A DNA stretch of 50,660 nucleotides from Gemmatimonadota bacterium (GTDB taxonomy: Bacteria > Gemmatimonadota > Gemmatimonadetes > Longimicrobiales > Gaopeijiaceae). This document shows, piece by piece, positions 23,323 through 30,802 of the stretch. The position numbers were made by a program, and so were the translations under genes. Each line of letters begins with the position of its first letter. The first letter of the stretch is position 1. The notes below the pieces were generated by a model, which saw nothing but the letters and a program-made list of their open reading frames with translations, was not told the origin of the DNA and ran no database searches. The stretch is from positions 1 through 50,660 of the forward strand of contig SKKN01000040.1 of the NCBI GenBank assembly GCA_007121455.1, given 5' to 3'.

Positions 23323-24970
23323 GAACGACGAGCCTCCGATCTCGGTCCACGGGAAGTTGGAGACGGATGCCACGTCCTCCCGTCCATGGAAAACGGTCCA
23401 CCTCGGCCTCCGCACCGTCCAGGAGCACCGCCCCGATCTCCCTGGAGGGAAACCGCGGCTCGAAAACGACGTTCAGGGGAACGCGGCCACCCGTCGGCCG
23501 CAGGAGCAAGCTATAGCTACCCTCCTCACGGTGATAGTCGAGGGAGAGGCTCGCGTCGCCGACGCACAGGCGTCTCACATGGAGGTCGCCCCAGGTCGAT
23601 GGAATCTCGGGAGCGAGGCGGAGTCGACCGAAGAATGCGTCCGCCCGGGCGCCGAGCACACCGAATGCGAGGGATGTCATCCCTCGCGCCGCCTCCAGGG
23701 TTCGATCCTTTACCGCCTCGGATGGCGATTTGATTCGCGCCGTCGTCCCCTGGGGCCTCGACCGAGGCTCGCCGGTGCCGTCCCCGCCATCCCTGCTCGC
23801 TGCGGGCCAGGCGAAGGGGCCTGGAGGGAGGAAGGGGGATCGAGGAGACCCTCGTCGCACGATCTTCCGGAGCGCCGCGCTCGCTTCCCGCCTGCCGAGC
23901 GGCTCGAGGGCGTCGGCCAACTCCCGGAGCGCGAACGCCAGGACCGGTTCGGGGACGGTGGTCCCTTCGTGCAATCCCCGCTCGACCCATCGCTCCAGTC
24001 CAGGCACCCGGTTCGGGCTCCCCGACCAGAGCGCCGTCCATGCAGCGAGGAGGAGAACGAGAGGGGAAGAGCCTGGCGCTGTCGCCTCCAGTTCTTCAGG
24101 CGGAAGCATGTGTGCCAATGCACGACCCGCGAGATCGAATCGGCCGAGCGCCACAGCGGCGAGGCCGGCCCACGCCGGGTCGTCGCCCGAAAGTCTACGT
24201 GGCGAAGGAACCTGCGTGGCGCCGGCATCCACCCGCTCGGGGCCTGCACCGGCAAGGATTCCGGCGGAGCCGGATCCAGCGGCCTCCGAGCCGAGGAACG
24301 AGGTGACGATCTCTTCCTTCCAACGCTCCACCACCTCCGAGAGGTCTTTCCCCTCCGGCTGCGTGTGGAGCGAATCGGGGCCGGCGGGGACGGCATCGGC
24401 CGAGAAGTGGTCTTCCTGGAGAATCCGCCGTTCCGTCTGCTCCCTCCGCTCCATCACATCCGGGTGTCGTAGCGCATCGAGCGCCCGGCGAAGATCCTCC
24501 CCGGGAGCACCTCCAGCAACGGAGAGGACGACCCCTTTTCCCACCTCGACTGCCGCATGGGAAAGTGTGATTCGACGACCTCCGTTCTCTTCTTCGACGG
24601 TCCACGAGATCGCTTCCGGATCTTCTGCATCGGGCTCGACCAGAAACGCCACCTCCCAAGGCGGGTTCTGCCACCGGAGATGCAGGCGCCCACCCTGTAC
24701 CGAGGCGACGGAGGCGAGTGCGCTCCGGGCGGCCCAGAAGGAAAGAGCCGGGGGGTCGGTCGACGGCGACTCTCCAGCGACCGGAAACCGGAGTCGGGCT
24801 CCGGCGCGATCGTGGAGCAGGGTCACATGAGGCGGGGAAAGGTCAGGGCTCCGGCGGATCCTGAGCCCTGCTGGAAGGAAGGTATCACCTCGCGCGGATG
24901 GACCGAGGAGCCAGAGACCGTCCACATCCCCGTTCCCCTCGAAGAGGACGACCACACGTCCGCGAGACAC
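23309..24970 (-). CDS. Divergent glycosidase-like (alpha/alpha barrel) protein
   Basis: A 553-residue protein with GTG start. The N-terminal ~170 residues look like a beta-sandwich; the middle is helical (DPAWAGLAAVALGRFDLAGR, VLAFALRELADALEPLGR); the C-terminus (GARADAFFGRLRLAPEIP, then RRLCVGDASLSLDY) resembles the closing beta domain of amylo-alpha-1,6-glucosidase and related glycoside hydrolases. The segment SAGILAGAGPERVDAGA may be the remnant of the usual ILAG...WGRD catalytic loop, but the acidic pair is not there, and the barrel seems shortened. No signal peptide. It may be a non-catalytic homologue. It overlaps the NhaC gene and follows an outer-membrane protein gene by 42 bases. Family assignment is tentative. 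Confidence 0.6.
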   Translation of the reverse strand: MSRGRVVVLFEGNGDVDGLWLLGPSARGDTFLPAGLRIRRSPDLSPPHVTLLHDRAGARLRFPVAGESPSTDPPALSFWAARSALASVASVQGGRLHLRWQNPPWEVAFLVEPDAEDPEAISWTVEEENGGRRITLSHAAVEVGKGVVLSVAGGAPGEDLRRALDALRHPDVMERREQTERRILQEDHFSADAVPAGPDSLHTQPEGKDLSEVVERWKEEIVTSFLGSEAAGSGSAGILAGAGPERVDAGATQVPSPRRLSGDDPAWAGLAAVALGRFDLAGRALAHMLPPEELEATAPGSSPLVLLLAAWTALWSGSPNRVPGLERWVERGLHEGTTVPEPVLAFALRELADALEPLGRREASAALRKIVRRGSPRSPFLPPGPFAWPAASRDGGDGTGEPRSRPQGTTARIKSPSEAVKDRTLEAARGMTSLAFGVLGARADAFFGRLRLAPEIPSTWGDLHVRRLCVGDASLSLDYHREEGSYSLLLRPTGGRVPLNVVFEPRFPSREIGAVLLDGAEAEVDRFPWTGGRGIRLQLPVDRDRRLVVHATH

Positions 24971-25012
24971 CAGCTCCGGAGCTCTGCGGACCGTGGTGAT
25001 GGCAGGGAGGGG

Positions 25013-25756
25013 CTAAAAGGTGAGGATGCGGATCGGCATGGAAAGCCGAAGCACGATCTCGTGCTGGTGAAAAACCTGGAACGCGTCGCGGCCATCGTCC
25101 ACCATCACGAACCGATTGAAGTTGCCGGCCAACTCAGTGGCGAGGAGCCGACCGGCGAGGTCGAACTCGAGGCCCAGTCCATAGTGGACCCGGCCTCCGG
25201 CCGCGTCTTCGGGATAGTTGAAGCCGAGGCCGTCATCGGAAGGCTCCGCCCCACCGAATCTGTAGTCCTTCCATCCGAGCCCCACGAAGACGTAGGGAGT
25301 GAGCCGCTCGCCGACATACGGGTGATGGAGCACGTCCACGTCCAGAATCGTGATTGCTGTCGGTACGGTGAAGAGCCGCGACTGCTCGGTTTCGGTGCCG
25401 GGGAAGACCGTCCCCGTCACTTTGGTATCGAACCAATCGAATCGGTCCGCCCTCACGCGGACCGAGAAGGGAGCAGCTCCCCAGGCCGCATGCAGCCCGA
25501 GCGAGATCAGGGGGGCCTCGCCGAGGTCGGCTCGGGTGGGAGGAGGCCCTGACCGGTACAGCGCTGAGGTCGGCATCATGAACCCCGCAGAGGGCACGAC
25601 CCTGAGCTCCGGCGTCTGCGCCTCGAGCGGTGTCGGCAGCGGGAGGAGGAGCGCGCCGCCCGCCAGCATGCCCAGGAGGAGCGCGGGGAGGCGACCCGGA
25701 CGCACCCGGCTCCGTTCCGGCGACGCGTGGGAGTCGCTACGAGGTACGGCATGCAT
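25013..25756 (-). CDS. Outer-membrane beta-barrel protein, paralogue 1
   Basis: A 247-residue exported protein. The ATG at 25756 is preceded by GGGAG; the signal peptide is unusually long and Arg-rich (RVRPGRLPALLLGMLAGGAL) with cleavage near LEA-QTPELRVV. The mature part shows alternating hydrophobic residues of a small beta-barrel, with YVFVGLGWKDYRFGG and RVHYGLGLEFDLAG, and ends in Phe (ILTF), the usual beta-signal for outer-membrane assembly. It is clearly paralogous to the product of 26851-27573, with the same order of motifs. It is placed between the CDF exporter gene and the glycosidase-like gene. Function unknown; small barrels of this kind include OmpW-like channels. Confidence 0.8.
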   Translation of the reverse strand: MHAVPRSDSHASPERSRVRPGRLPALLLGMLAGGALLLPLPTPLEAQTPELRVVPSAGFMMPTSALYRSGPPPTRADLGEAPLISLGLHAAWGAAPFSVRVRADRFDWFDTKVTGTVFPGTETEQSRLFTVPTAITILDVDVLHHPYVGERLTPYVFVGLGWKDYRFGGAEPSDDGLGFNYPEDAAGGRVHYGLGLEFDLAGRLLATELAGNFNRFVMVDDGRDAFQVFHQHEIVLRLSMPIRILTF

Positions 25757-25864
25757 CAAGAGGATCTCCCACTGATGAAGTCCGGGCTGGAAGCGTGTTT
25801 GCAGAGCGACATCCATGCGTAACCTGCACCGGTGCTCCCGGCAAGCTGCCGCGACCTTCCAACC

Positions 25865-26773
25865 TCACTCCACGTCTCTCAGCAGAGAAGCGTCCTGGAA
25901 CGAGATCGGGTCCTCGATGGGCTCCAGGTGGGTGAATACGGTCGCACCCGAGATCGTTCCACGGATCCGCCGCTCGATCTCTTCCACGAGGTCATGCCCT
26001 CGTTGGACCGTCCATCCCCCGGGAACCAGGACGTGAACGGACACAAAGCTCTGTCGTCCTGCCCGTCTCGTTCGCAGGGCGTGAAACTCGATGCCCTGTC
26101 CTTCGAACTCCTTCAGGATCGCATGGACACGATCCACCTTCTCCTCCGGCAGGGCCGTATCGAGGAGCCCCATCGCCGACCTGCGCACGAGGTGCAGGCC
26201 CGTCACGACGATGTGCGCTGCGACCGCGAGCGCGATGAGTGGGTCGAGGCGGTGCCATCCTGTCACGGCCACGGCGCCGACCCCCACGATCACTCCGACG
26301 GAGGTCCAGACATCCGTCATCAGGTGGCGACCGGTCGCCTCGAGTGTGATCGAACCGTATCGAGCCCCGACCCCGGAGAGGTAGTGCGCCACGACCAGGT
26401 TCAGGAGGGCGGCGGCGCCGGCGATCGCGAGGCCCGGACCCACGACGTCCAGAGGCTCCGGGGAGAGAAGCCGCGGAAGCGCCGCGGCGGCGATGGTCGC
26501 GGCGGCGATGAGGATGAGCGCACCTTCGAAACCGCTTGCGAAGTACTCGGCCTTTCCGTGCCCGTACGCGTGCTCCTCATCCGGCGGCCGGGCCGCGAGG
26601 AGCAGCATGAGGTACGCCATGATCGCCCCGGCCAGATTGGCGAGGGATTCGAGGGCGTCCGAGAGGATGCCGACCGACCCGGTCAGCTGCCAGGCTACGG
26701 TCTTGAGAACGATGACGGCGATCGCTGCTGCGATCGCGATCCACGCGAAGCGGGCGAGCGACGGGACGATCAT
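25865..26773 (-). CDS. Cation diffusion facilitator (CDF) metal exporter
   Basis: A 302-residue CDF family antiporter, exporting a divalent metal in exchange for protons across the inner membrane. Six hydrophobic segments precede a cytoplasmic C-terminal domain (from about residue 210; VHVLVPGGWTVQRGHDLVEEIE). By comparison with E. coli FieF, transport-site residues D45/D49 become E42/N46 in SDALESLANLAG, while the TM5 pair HxxxD is retained (RHLMTD). HAYGHGKAEYFASGFEG is the conserved loop. This E/N/H/D set is a recognised variant, but it does not fix the metal. The gene lies between two outer-membrane protein paralogues, suggesting the three work on the same cation problem; an MntR-like sensor is encoded 5 kb away. 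Confidence 0.92.
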   Translation of the reverse strand: MIVPSLARFAWIAIAAAIAVIVLKTVAWQLTGSVGILSDALESLANLAGAIMAYLMLLLAARPPDEEHAYGHGKAEYFASGFEGALILIAAATIAAAALPRLLSPEPLDVVGPGLAIAGAAALLNLVVAHYLSGVGARYGSITLEATGRHLMTDVWTSVGVIVGVGAVAVTGWHRLDPLIALAVAAHIVVTGLHLVRRSAMGLLDTALPEEKVDRVHAILKEFEGQGIEFHALRTRRAGRQSFVSVHVLVPGGWTVQRGHDLVEEIERRIRGTISGATVFTHLEPIEDPISFQDASLLRDVE

Positions 26774-26850
26774 CGGGTCAGTCGCTGCCGTTCCTCCGGC
26801 GGGTCGATGCTTCCGGACCGGCGTCGAACTTCATCCTTTGCGCAGAACCG

Positions 26851-27573
26851 TCAGAAGGTGAGGATCTGGAGTGGTACGGCGAGCCGAAGGACGAACTCGT
26901 GTTGCGGATGGGGTCTGCTCGTGTCCCTCACGTCGTCCACCAGTACGAAGCGGTTGTAGCTTCCTCCCAGTTCGGTGACGATGGGCTGTTCCCCGACCTG
27001 GGCTTCGACACCCACTCCGTAGTGGATTCGCGCGCTGGCGCCATCCTCCGGGAAGTTGAACCCGATCGTGTCGGTCGGTTGCTCGGATCCGAACGAGTAG
27101 TCTTTCCAGCCCAGTCCCGCGAAGGCGTAGGGCATCCACACTTCTCCCCGAACGGGGTGGATGAGCAGGTCCCCGGTGAACATCGTGATCGTCGTCGGCA
27201 CCGTGAACGGATGGACTTCCTGTCCCGCGGTGCCGTGGACGTCCGTATCCAACCAGGCGGCTCGATCCGCGGTGACCCGAAACGAGAAGGGAAGGTTGTC
27301 CGCGGCCGCATGCAGTCCGAGGGAGAGGAGGGGAGCGTTGCCGAGGTCCCCTTTCGCCGGGGGGAGATCCGAGCGGTAGAGTACGGAGGTCGGGATCAAT
27401 ACACCTGCAGCCGGGACCACCCGAATCTCGACCTCCTGTGCCCCTGCATCCGTTGCGGGAAGAGAAAGCGAGAGAAGGAGTGCGGCGGCCAGCGGGACCA
27501 GCGTTGTGCGAGCGCGGGCGCCACGGACGTCCCTCCGCGAGCTGCTGAAGCCGGGAGGGCGGGAAAGGGACAT
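26851..27573 (-). CDS. Outer-membrane beta-barrel protein, paralogue 2
   Basis: A 240-residue exported protein, first gene of the minus-strand run. A strong AGGAGG sits 9 bases before the ATG. The signal peptide (TTLVPLAAALLLSLSLPATDAGA-QE) is followed by VEIRVVPAAGVLIPTSVLYRS, the same opening as in the paralogue at 25013. Shared motifs include LGLHAA, FTVPT, GLGWKDYSFG, GFNFPED, ELGGSYNRFVLVDD and the terminal ILTF. The barrel is short, perhaps eight to ten strands. Tandem duplication with a transporter between the copies argues for specialised roles rather than recent amplification, because the two have diverged considerably. Confidence 0.8.
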   Translation of the reverse strand: MSLSRPPGFSSSRRDVRGARARTTLVPLAAALLLSLSLPATDAGAQEVEIRVVPAAGVLIPTSVLYRSDLPPAKGDLGNAPLLSLGLHAAADNLPFSFRVTADRAAWLDTDVHGTAGQEVHPFTVPTTITMFTGDLLIHPVRGEVWMPYAFAGLGWKDYSFGSEQPTDTIGFNFPEDGASARIHYGVGVEAQVGEQPIVTELGGSYNRFVLVDDVRDTSRPHPQHEFVLRLAVPLQILTF

Positions 27574-27737
27574 TTAGGACCTCCTGTCGGATGAGCGGGG
27601 CGTCCTCAGGCCGGGCCCCGTTCGTCCGAACGGGGCGTAATGCGTAATCAGGTGCGTCGGTAGGAGCAAGCGGGCTGGGTCTTTTCCCGGCGTGGATGCG
27701 CCTCGGCGGCCAGCTCTCGCTCGACCGGGTCAGACGC

Positions 27738-29300
27738 TCATGGCTCTCCGAAAGGGTAAAACCGGGCGAGATCGACGTGTTCGTACTCGAGGGCGTCGAG
27801 TCGGATGGTCCCGAACCAATACCCCGGCGCATCTACGATGTGGATGGTCGGCGCATAGCCGGTTTCGTCGAAGCCGCGGCGAAAGTGGACCCGCGTCTTC
27901 AGGACGAAAACGTCGAAGTCGTCCGGCTCGATCGGGCCGAAGCGGATCTGCTCCGGGGTAGTGATCTGCTGATACGCGGGCACGAGGATGAGCACGTTCC
28001 CGTCTCCGTGTTCCACGGCGGCGACCCGGTCATATCCCCATCGCTCCCCTCGCCAGATCAGGGTTCCGTCGACTTGCACCGGGGGACCGGCCTGCGGTCC
28101 TGTGTACCCGCCTGCCTCCATGCGAACCGCGTCGCCCGGCTGAACCCCCTCTTCCCATATCCGGTCGAGCGTGGGCTCGGCGGTCAGGGCGGCGTAGAGG
28201 ACGCGGGAAACTCCCTGATCCAGGAGCGCGCTCAGAGTCCATGTCGCGTCCCCGGGACGATCCCAGTAATCCGCGAGCACGACCGGTACTTCCCCGGCTG
28301 CGGTCGCCTCCCGGGTCAACCGGACCGCCTCCTCAGGAGACGGGAAGGACCCGTGCGCGTAGTCCTCCCTCATCCGCCAGATATAGTCCGACACGTCCTC
28401 GGCGATATGTTCCGCCAGCTCCTGGTCGTCATTGGTCATCACGTGGACCGTCGTCCCGATGTTCGGTACGTCGGACCAGGGAAACCCCAGGAAGACGCTC
28501 ACGTAGACCCCGGGCTCACGCGCCTCCCATCGTCGGGCGCGCTCCATGATGTCCATCACCGGATAGGCGCCCGTCCACTGGAGTACGGTGGGGGTCACGA
28601 TGGGTGGACGCCGCGTGGCGGTCGTCGGCTGGTAGTCGCCCCGCATGACCAGGCGCAGGTACCGGGCCGCGCGCTCACCCTGAAGGTAGGAGTCGTAGTG
28701 GGGAAAGCGCTTCGTCACGAAGGCACCGTCCGCCCACTGGAGGAACTCCTCGTCCTCGTTGCCATGGAGGTCGAAGGTGGCGACGATCGGCACATTCGGT
28801 CCGACGACCTCGCGGAAGCGGCGCGCCATCTCCGCCTCCGGCCGCGTGATATTGCGAACTGCCATCGCTCCATGGAGGGAGAGGAAGACGCCATCGACCG
28901 GGAGCGCTGCCTCGAGTTCCTCCAACATCTGGCCGACGAAGTGATCGAAGACCTCCTCCTCGTTCCACGTTCTGGAGGACCCTCCCCAGACCCCCGTCGG
29001 TGAGGTGAGGCCCACGAGCTCGATGTCCCCGAACTCGCGGGCCTGCTTCACGAAGCCACCGACGTACGATCCGAGCTCGAGAAGCTCGTCGCCCCGGTAC
29101 GGCTCCCGCGTGCGCGTCCAGTCTTCGATGCCAGGGTCGGGGCCGGGGCAGAAGGTGCAGGTCTCATGGGAGAAGCGGGCGACCGCCACCCTGTGGGGGG
29201 TCCCGTCCTCATCCTCGGCTGTCGCGCACGCCGTGGGAATCGCGGGAAGTGCGACGACGAAGAGAAGCCCGAGGAACGGAAAAGCGCCCCGCCCCCCCAT
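27738..29300 (-). CDS. M81 family metallopeptidase (MlrC-like), lipoprotein
   Basis: A 520-residue protein of the M81 family, named from microcystinase MlrC. Zinc-site motifs are FLSLHGAMAV, ATFDLHGN and FPHYDSY; a C-terminal MlrC_C-like domain is seen (EAGGYTGPQAGPPVQVDGTL). The start is the ATG at 29300, 5 bases after the upstream stop, behind GGAAAGGAA. The N-terminus has a hydrophobic stretch ending IPTAC (C25), a likely though imperfect lipobox, so the protein would sit on a membrane outside the cytoplasm. Many M81 members of environmental bacteria are not microcystin degraders; linear peptides or other amides are possible substrates. Confidence 0.88.
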   Translation of the reverse strand: MGGRGAFPFLGLLFVVALPAIPTACATAEDEDGTPHRVAVARFSHETCTFCPGPDPGIEDWTRTREPYRGDELLELGSYVGGFVKQAREFGDIELVGLTSPTGVWGGSSRTWNEEEVFDHFVGQMLEELEAALPVDGVFLSLHGAMAVRNITRPEAEMARRFREVVGPNVPIVATFDLHGNEDEEFLQWADGAFVTKRFPHYDSYLQGERAARYLRLVMRGDYQPTTATRRPPIVTPTVLQWTGAYPVMDIMERARRWEAREPGVYVSVFLGFPWSDVPNIGTTVHVMTNDDQELAEHIAEDVSDYIWRMREDYAHGSFPSPEEAVRLTREATAAGEVPVVLADYWDRPGDATWTLSALLDQGVSRVLYAALTAEPTLDRIWEEGVQPGDAVRMEAGGYTGPQAGPPVQVDGTLIWRGERWGYDRVAAVEHGDGNVLILVPAYQQITTPEQIRFGPIEPDDFDVFVLKTRVHFRRGFDETGYAPTIHIVDAPGYWFGTIRLDALEYEHVDLARFYPFGEP

Positions 29301-29304
29301 TCGG

Positions 29305-30156
29305 CTATTCCTTTCCGGAGGGCACGAGGAGGACGGGGGCGGCAGCGCGGCGCGCCACCTGGCGGCTCTCGCTACCCAGGACGATCCCGGGCAGGAAGCC
29401 ACGTCCCTGGGTTGCCATGACGACCATCGAATCGGGGTCCCGCCCGCCTACCGCGAGAACCTCCTCGGAGGGGACTCCGGAGCGGATCACCGCCCGCACC
29501 TTCGCGGCTCCCGCTTCCCGAAGCTGCGTTGCCAGGAGATCGAGCCTGCCCTGGGCTTCGGTGCGGGTCTCCGCTGTATCCGCATCTTCTACATGGAGGA
29601 CGATGAACTCGGACACGCCCAGGGCGGCGAGTTGAAGCACCCAGGGAAGGGCCCGCTCCGCCGCCTCCGAGAAGTCGGTTGCGTACACCACCGAGTTGGG
29701 AACTCCGGAGCTCCGGGACTCGAGCGCGGCTTCCGGGTCGGGACGGCTCGCCTCGATCCGGTGGAGGAGCACCGGCCTCTGTGCGCGTCGGACCAGCTCC
29801 CATGCCACGCTTCCCACGAAGGCCTCGTAGAGCTTGGTGTGGCTCCGCGTTCCGACCATCAGGATGTCCGGATCCCACTCGTTTGCGATCCGGACGATCT
29901 CTGCTGCGGGAGAGCCCGTTGGAACATCCACGGTCACCGTGAGTCCGGTCTCCTCCAACCGGGCCGCAAGCGTTCGCAACCGTGCACGGATGTCTTCGAC
30001 GCGGCGAAGCGACTGTGAGACGGGATTTTTCACAGGCTTCGCGGCGTGAACCAGGTTCACCTCCTTGGTCCCGAAATCCTTCAGGTCGGGGAGCACGGAG
30101 ACGAGGGCCTCCGTGGCGGGCGAGAGGTCCATCGCGACGAGCACTCGGTCGAACAT
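29305..30156 (-). CDS. Universal stress protein, two tandem Usp domains
   Basis: A 283-residue cytoplasmic protein with two UspA folds (about 1-145 and 155-283). Each has the ATP-binding G-x2-G-x9-G(S/T) type motif: VGTRSHTKLYEAFVGSVA in the first and MATQGRGFLPGIVLGSES in the second; the first has a less perfect glycine pattern. The start is the ATG at 30156 with GGAG 6 bases upstream; the longer frame to 30375 reads as non-coding. It is the first gene of a unit with the M81 peptidase. Two-domain Usp proteins respond to starvation, redox or osmotic stress. Confidence 0.92.
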   Translation of the reverse strand: MFDRVLVAMDLSPATEALVSVLPDLKDFGTKEVNLVHAAKPVKNPVSQSLRRVEDIRARLRTLAARLEETGLTVTVDVPTGSPAAEIVRIANEWDPDILMVGTRSHTKLYEAFVGSVAWELVRRAQRPVLLHRIEASRPDPEAALESRSSGVPNSVVYATDFSEAAERALPWVLQLAALGVSEFIVLHVEDADTAETRTEAQGRLDLLATQLREAGAAKVRAVIRSGVPSEEVLAVGGRDPDSMVVMATQGRGFLPGIVLGSESRQVARRAAAPVLLVPSGKE

Positions 30157-30182
30157 CGGGGCTCCTTGACTTGGGTGAGGAT

Positions 30183-30230
30183 CGAATGTGTAGAACGAGG
30201 AGGGGTTTCGCCAGTTCCGTACCACATTCG
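30183..30230. repeat. Spaced inverted repeat in the usp upstream region
   Basis: CGAATGTG (30183-30190) and CACATTCG (30223-30230) are exact inverted copies 32 bases apart, located 27-74 bases before the usp start codon. They could be operator half-sites looping over the promoter, or chance. Confidence 0.4.
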
Positions 30231-30414
30231 GTTCCGGAGGATGGGGCGAGGCTGGTGGCGGACGAACTCGGGGGAGCGCGCCCTGCGCGAGACCTCCGTG
30301 GTAAGCAGAACTGGCCCGACATGGGACATGCTGGCCCGCGCCGGACGGCGCGCGCCATGGTGCGGTCCGACGCAAGCGGGCGCTTCTGCGCGCCAGGCTA
30401 CCGGGTCGTCCAGG

Positions 30415-30792
30415 TCACTCCTCCTCGAGCAGCTCGATTCGGTCCTCGTCGTCGGGAACCACGCAGAGAAATTCGAAGGCCTCGTCGCCCTCGGCGCGGT
30501 ACCAGTGCGGGACCCCTGCAGGAATGTGCAGCGTCGTGCCGGCTTCGACGGATACGGCTTCCTCCCCGATCCCCACGGTGGCCCGGCCCCGGAGAACGTA
30601 CTGCTGGTGCTCCACCTCGTTCCGGTGTCGTGGCATCCCGCCTCCAGGCTCCATCACGAACCTTCGCATGTGAAAACCCGCGCCGTCTCCGCGGCGGGTG
30701 AGCACCTGTCGTGTCGTTCCCTTGCCGGCGGCTACCGGCTCCAGCGGCAGGTCGCGAGCGCCGTGCACCTTCGCGTCCATTTCAAACTCCAT
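30415..30792 (-). CDS. Single-domain cupin protein
   Basis: A 125-residue cupin. Motif 1 is PRHRNEVEHQQYVLRG (metal-binding H, H, Q/E, H type) and motif 2 is AGTTLHIPAGVPHWYRAEG with the final His. These would bind one divalent metal in a small beta-barrel. The N-terminal part GTTRQVLTRRGDGAGFHMRRF is common to cupins annotated as mannose-6-phosphate isomerase-like or quercetinase-like, but the substrate is unknown. The gene starts 10 bases after the end of the COG3044 ATPase gene, so both are cotranscribed; a cytoplasmic location is expected. Confidence 0.85.
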   Translation of the reverse strand: MEFEMDAKVHGARDLPLEPVAAGKGTTRQVLTRRGDGAGFHMRRFVMEPGGGMPRHRNEVEHQQYVLRGRATVGIGEEAVSVEAGTTLHIPAGVPHWYRAEGDEAFEFLCVVPDDEDRIELLEEE

Positions 30793-30802
30793 TCCGTGGG
30801 TG

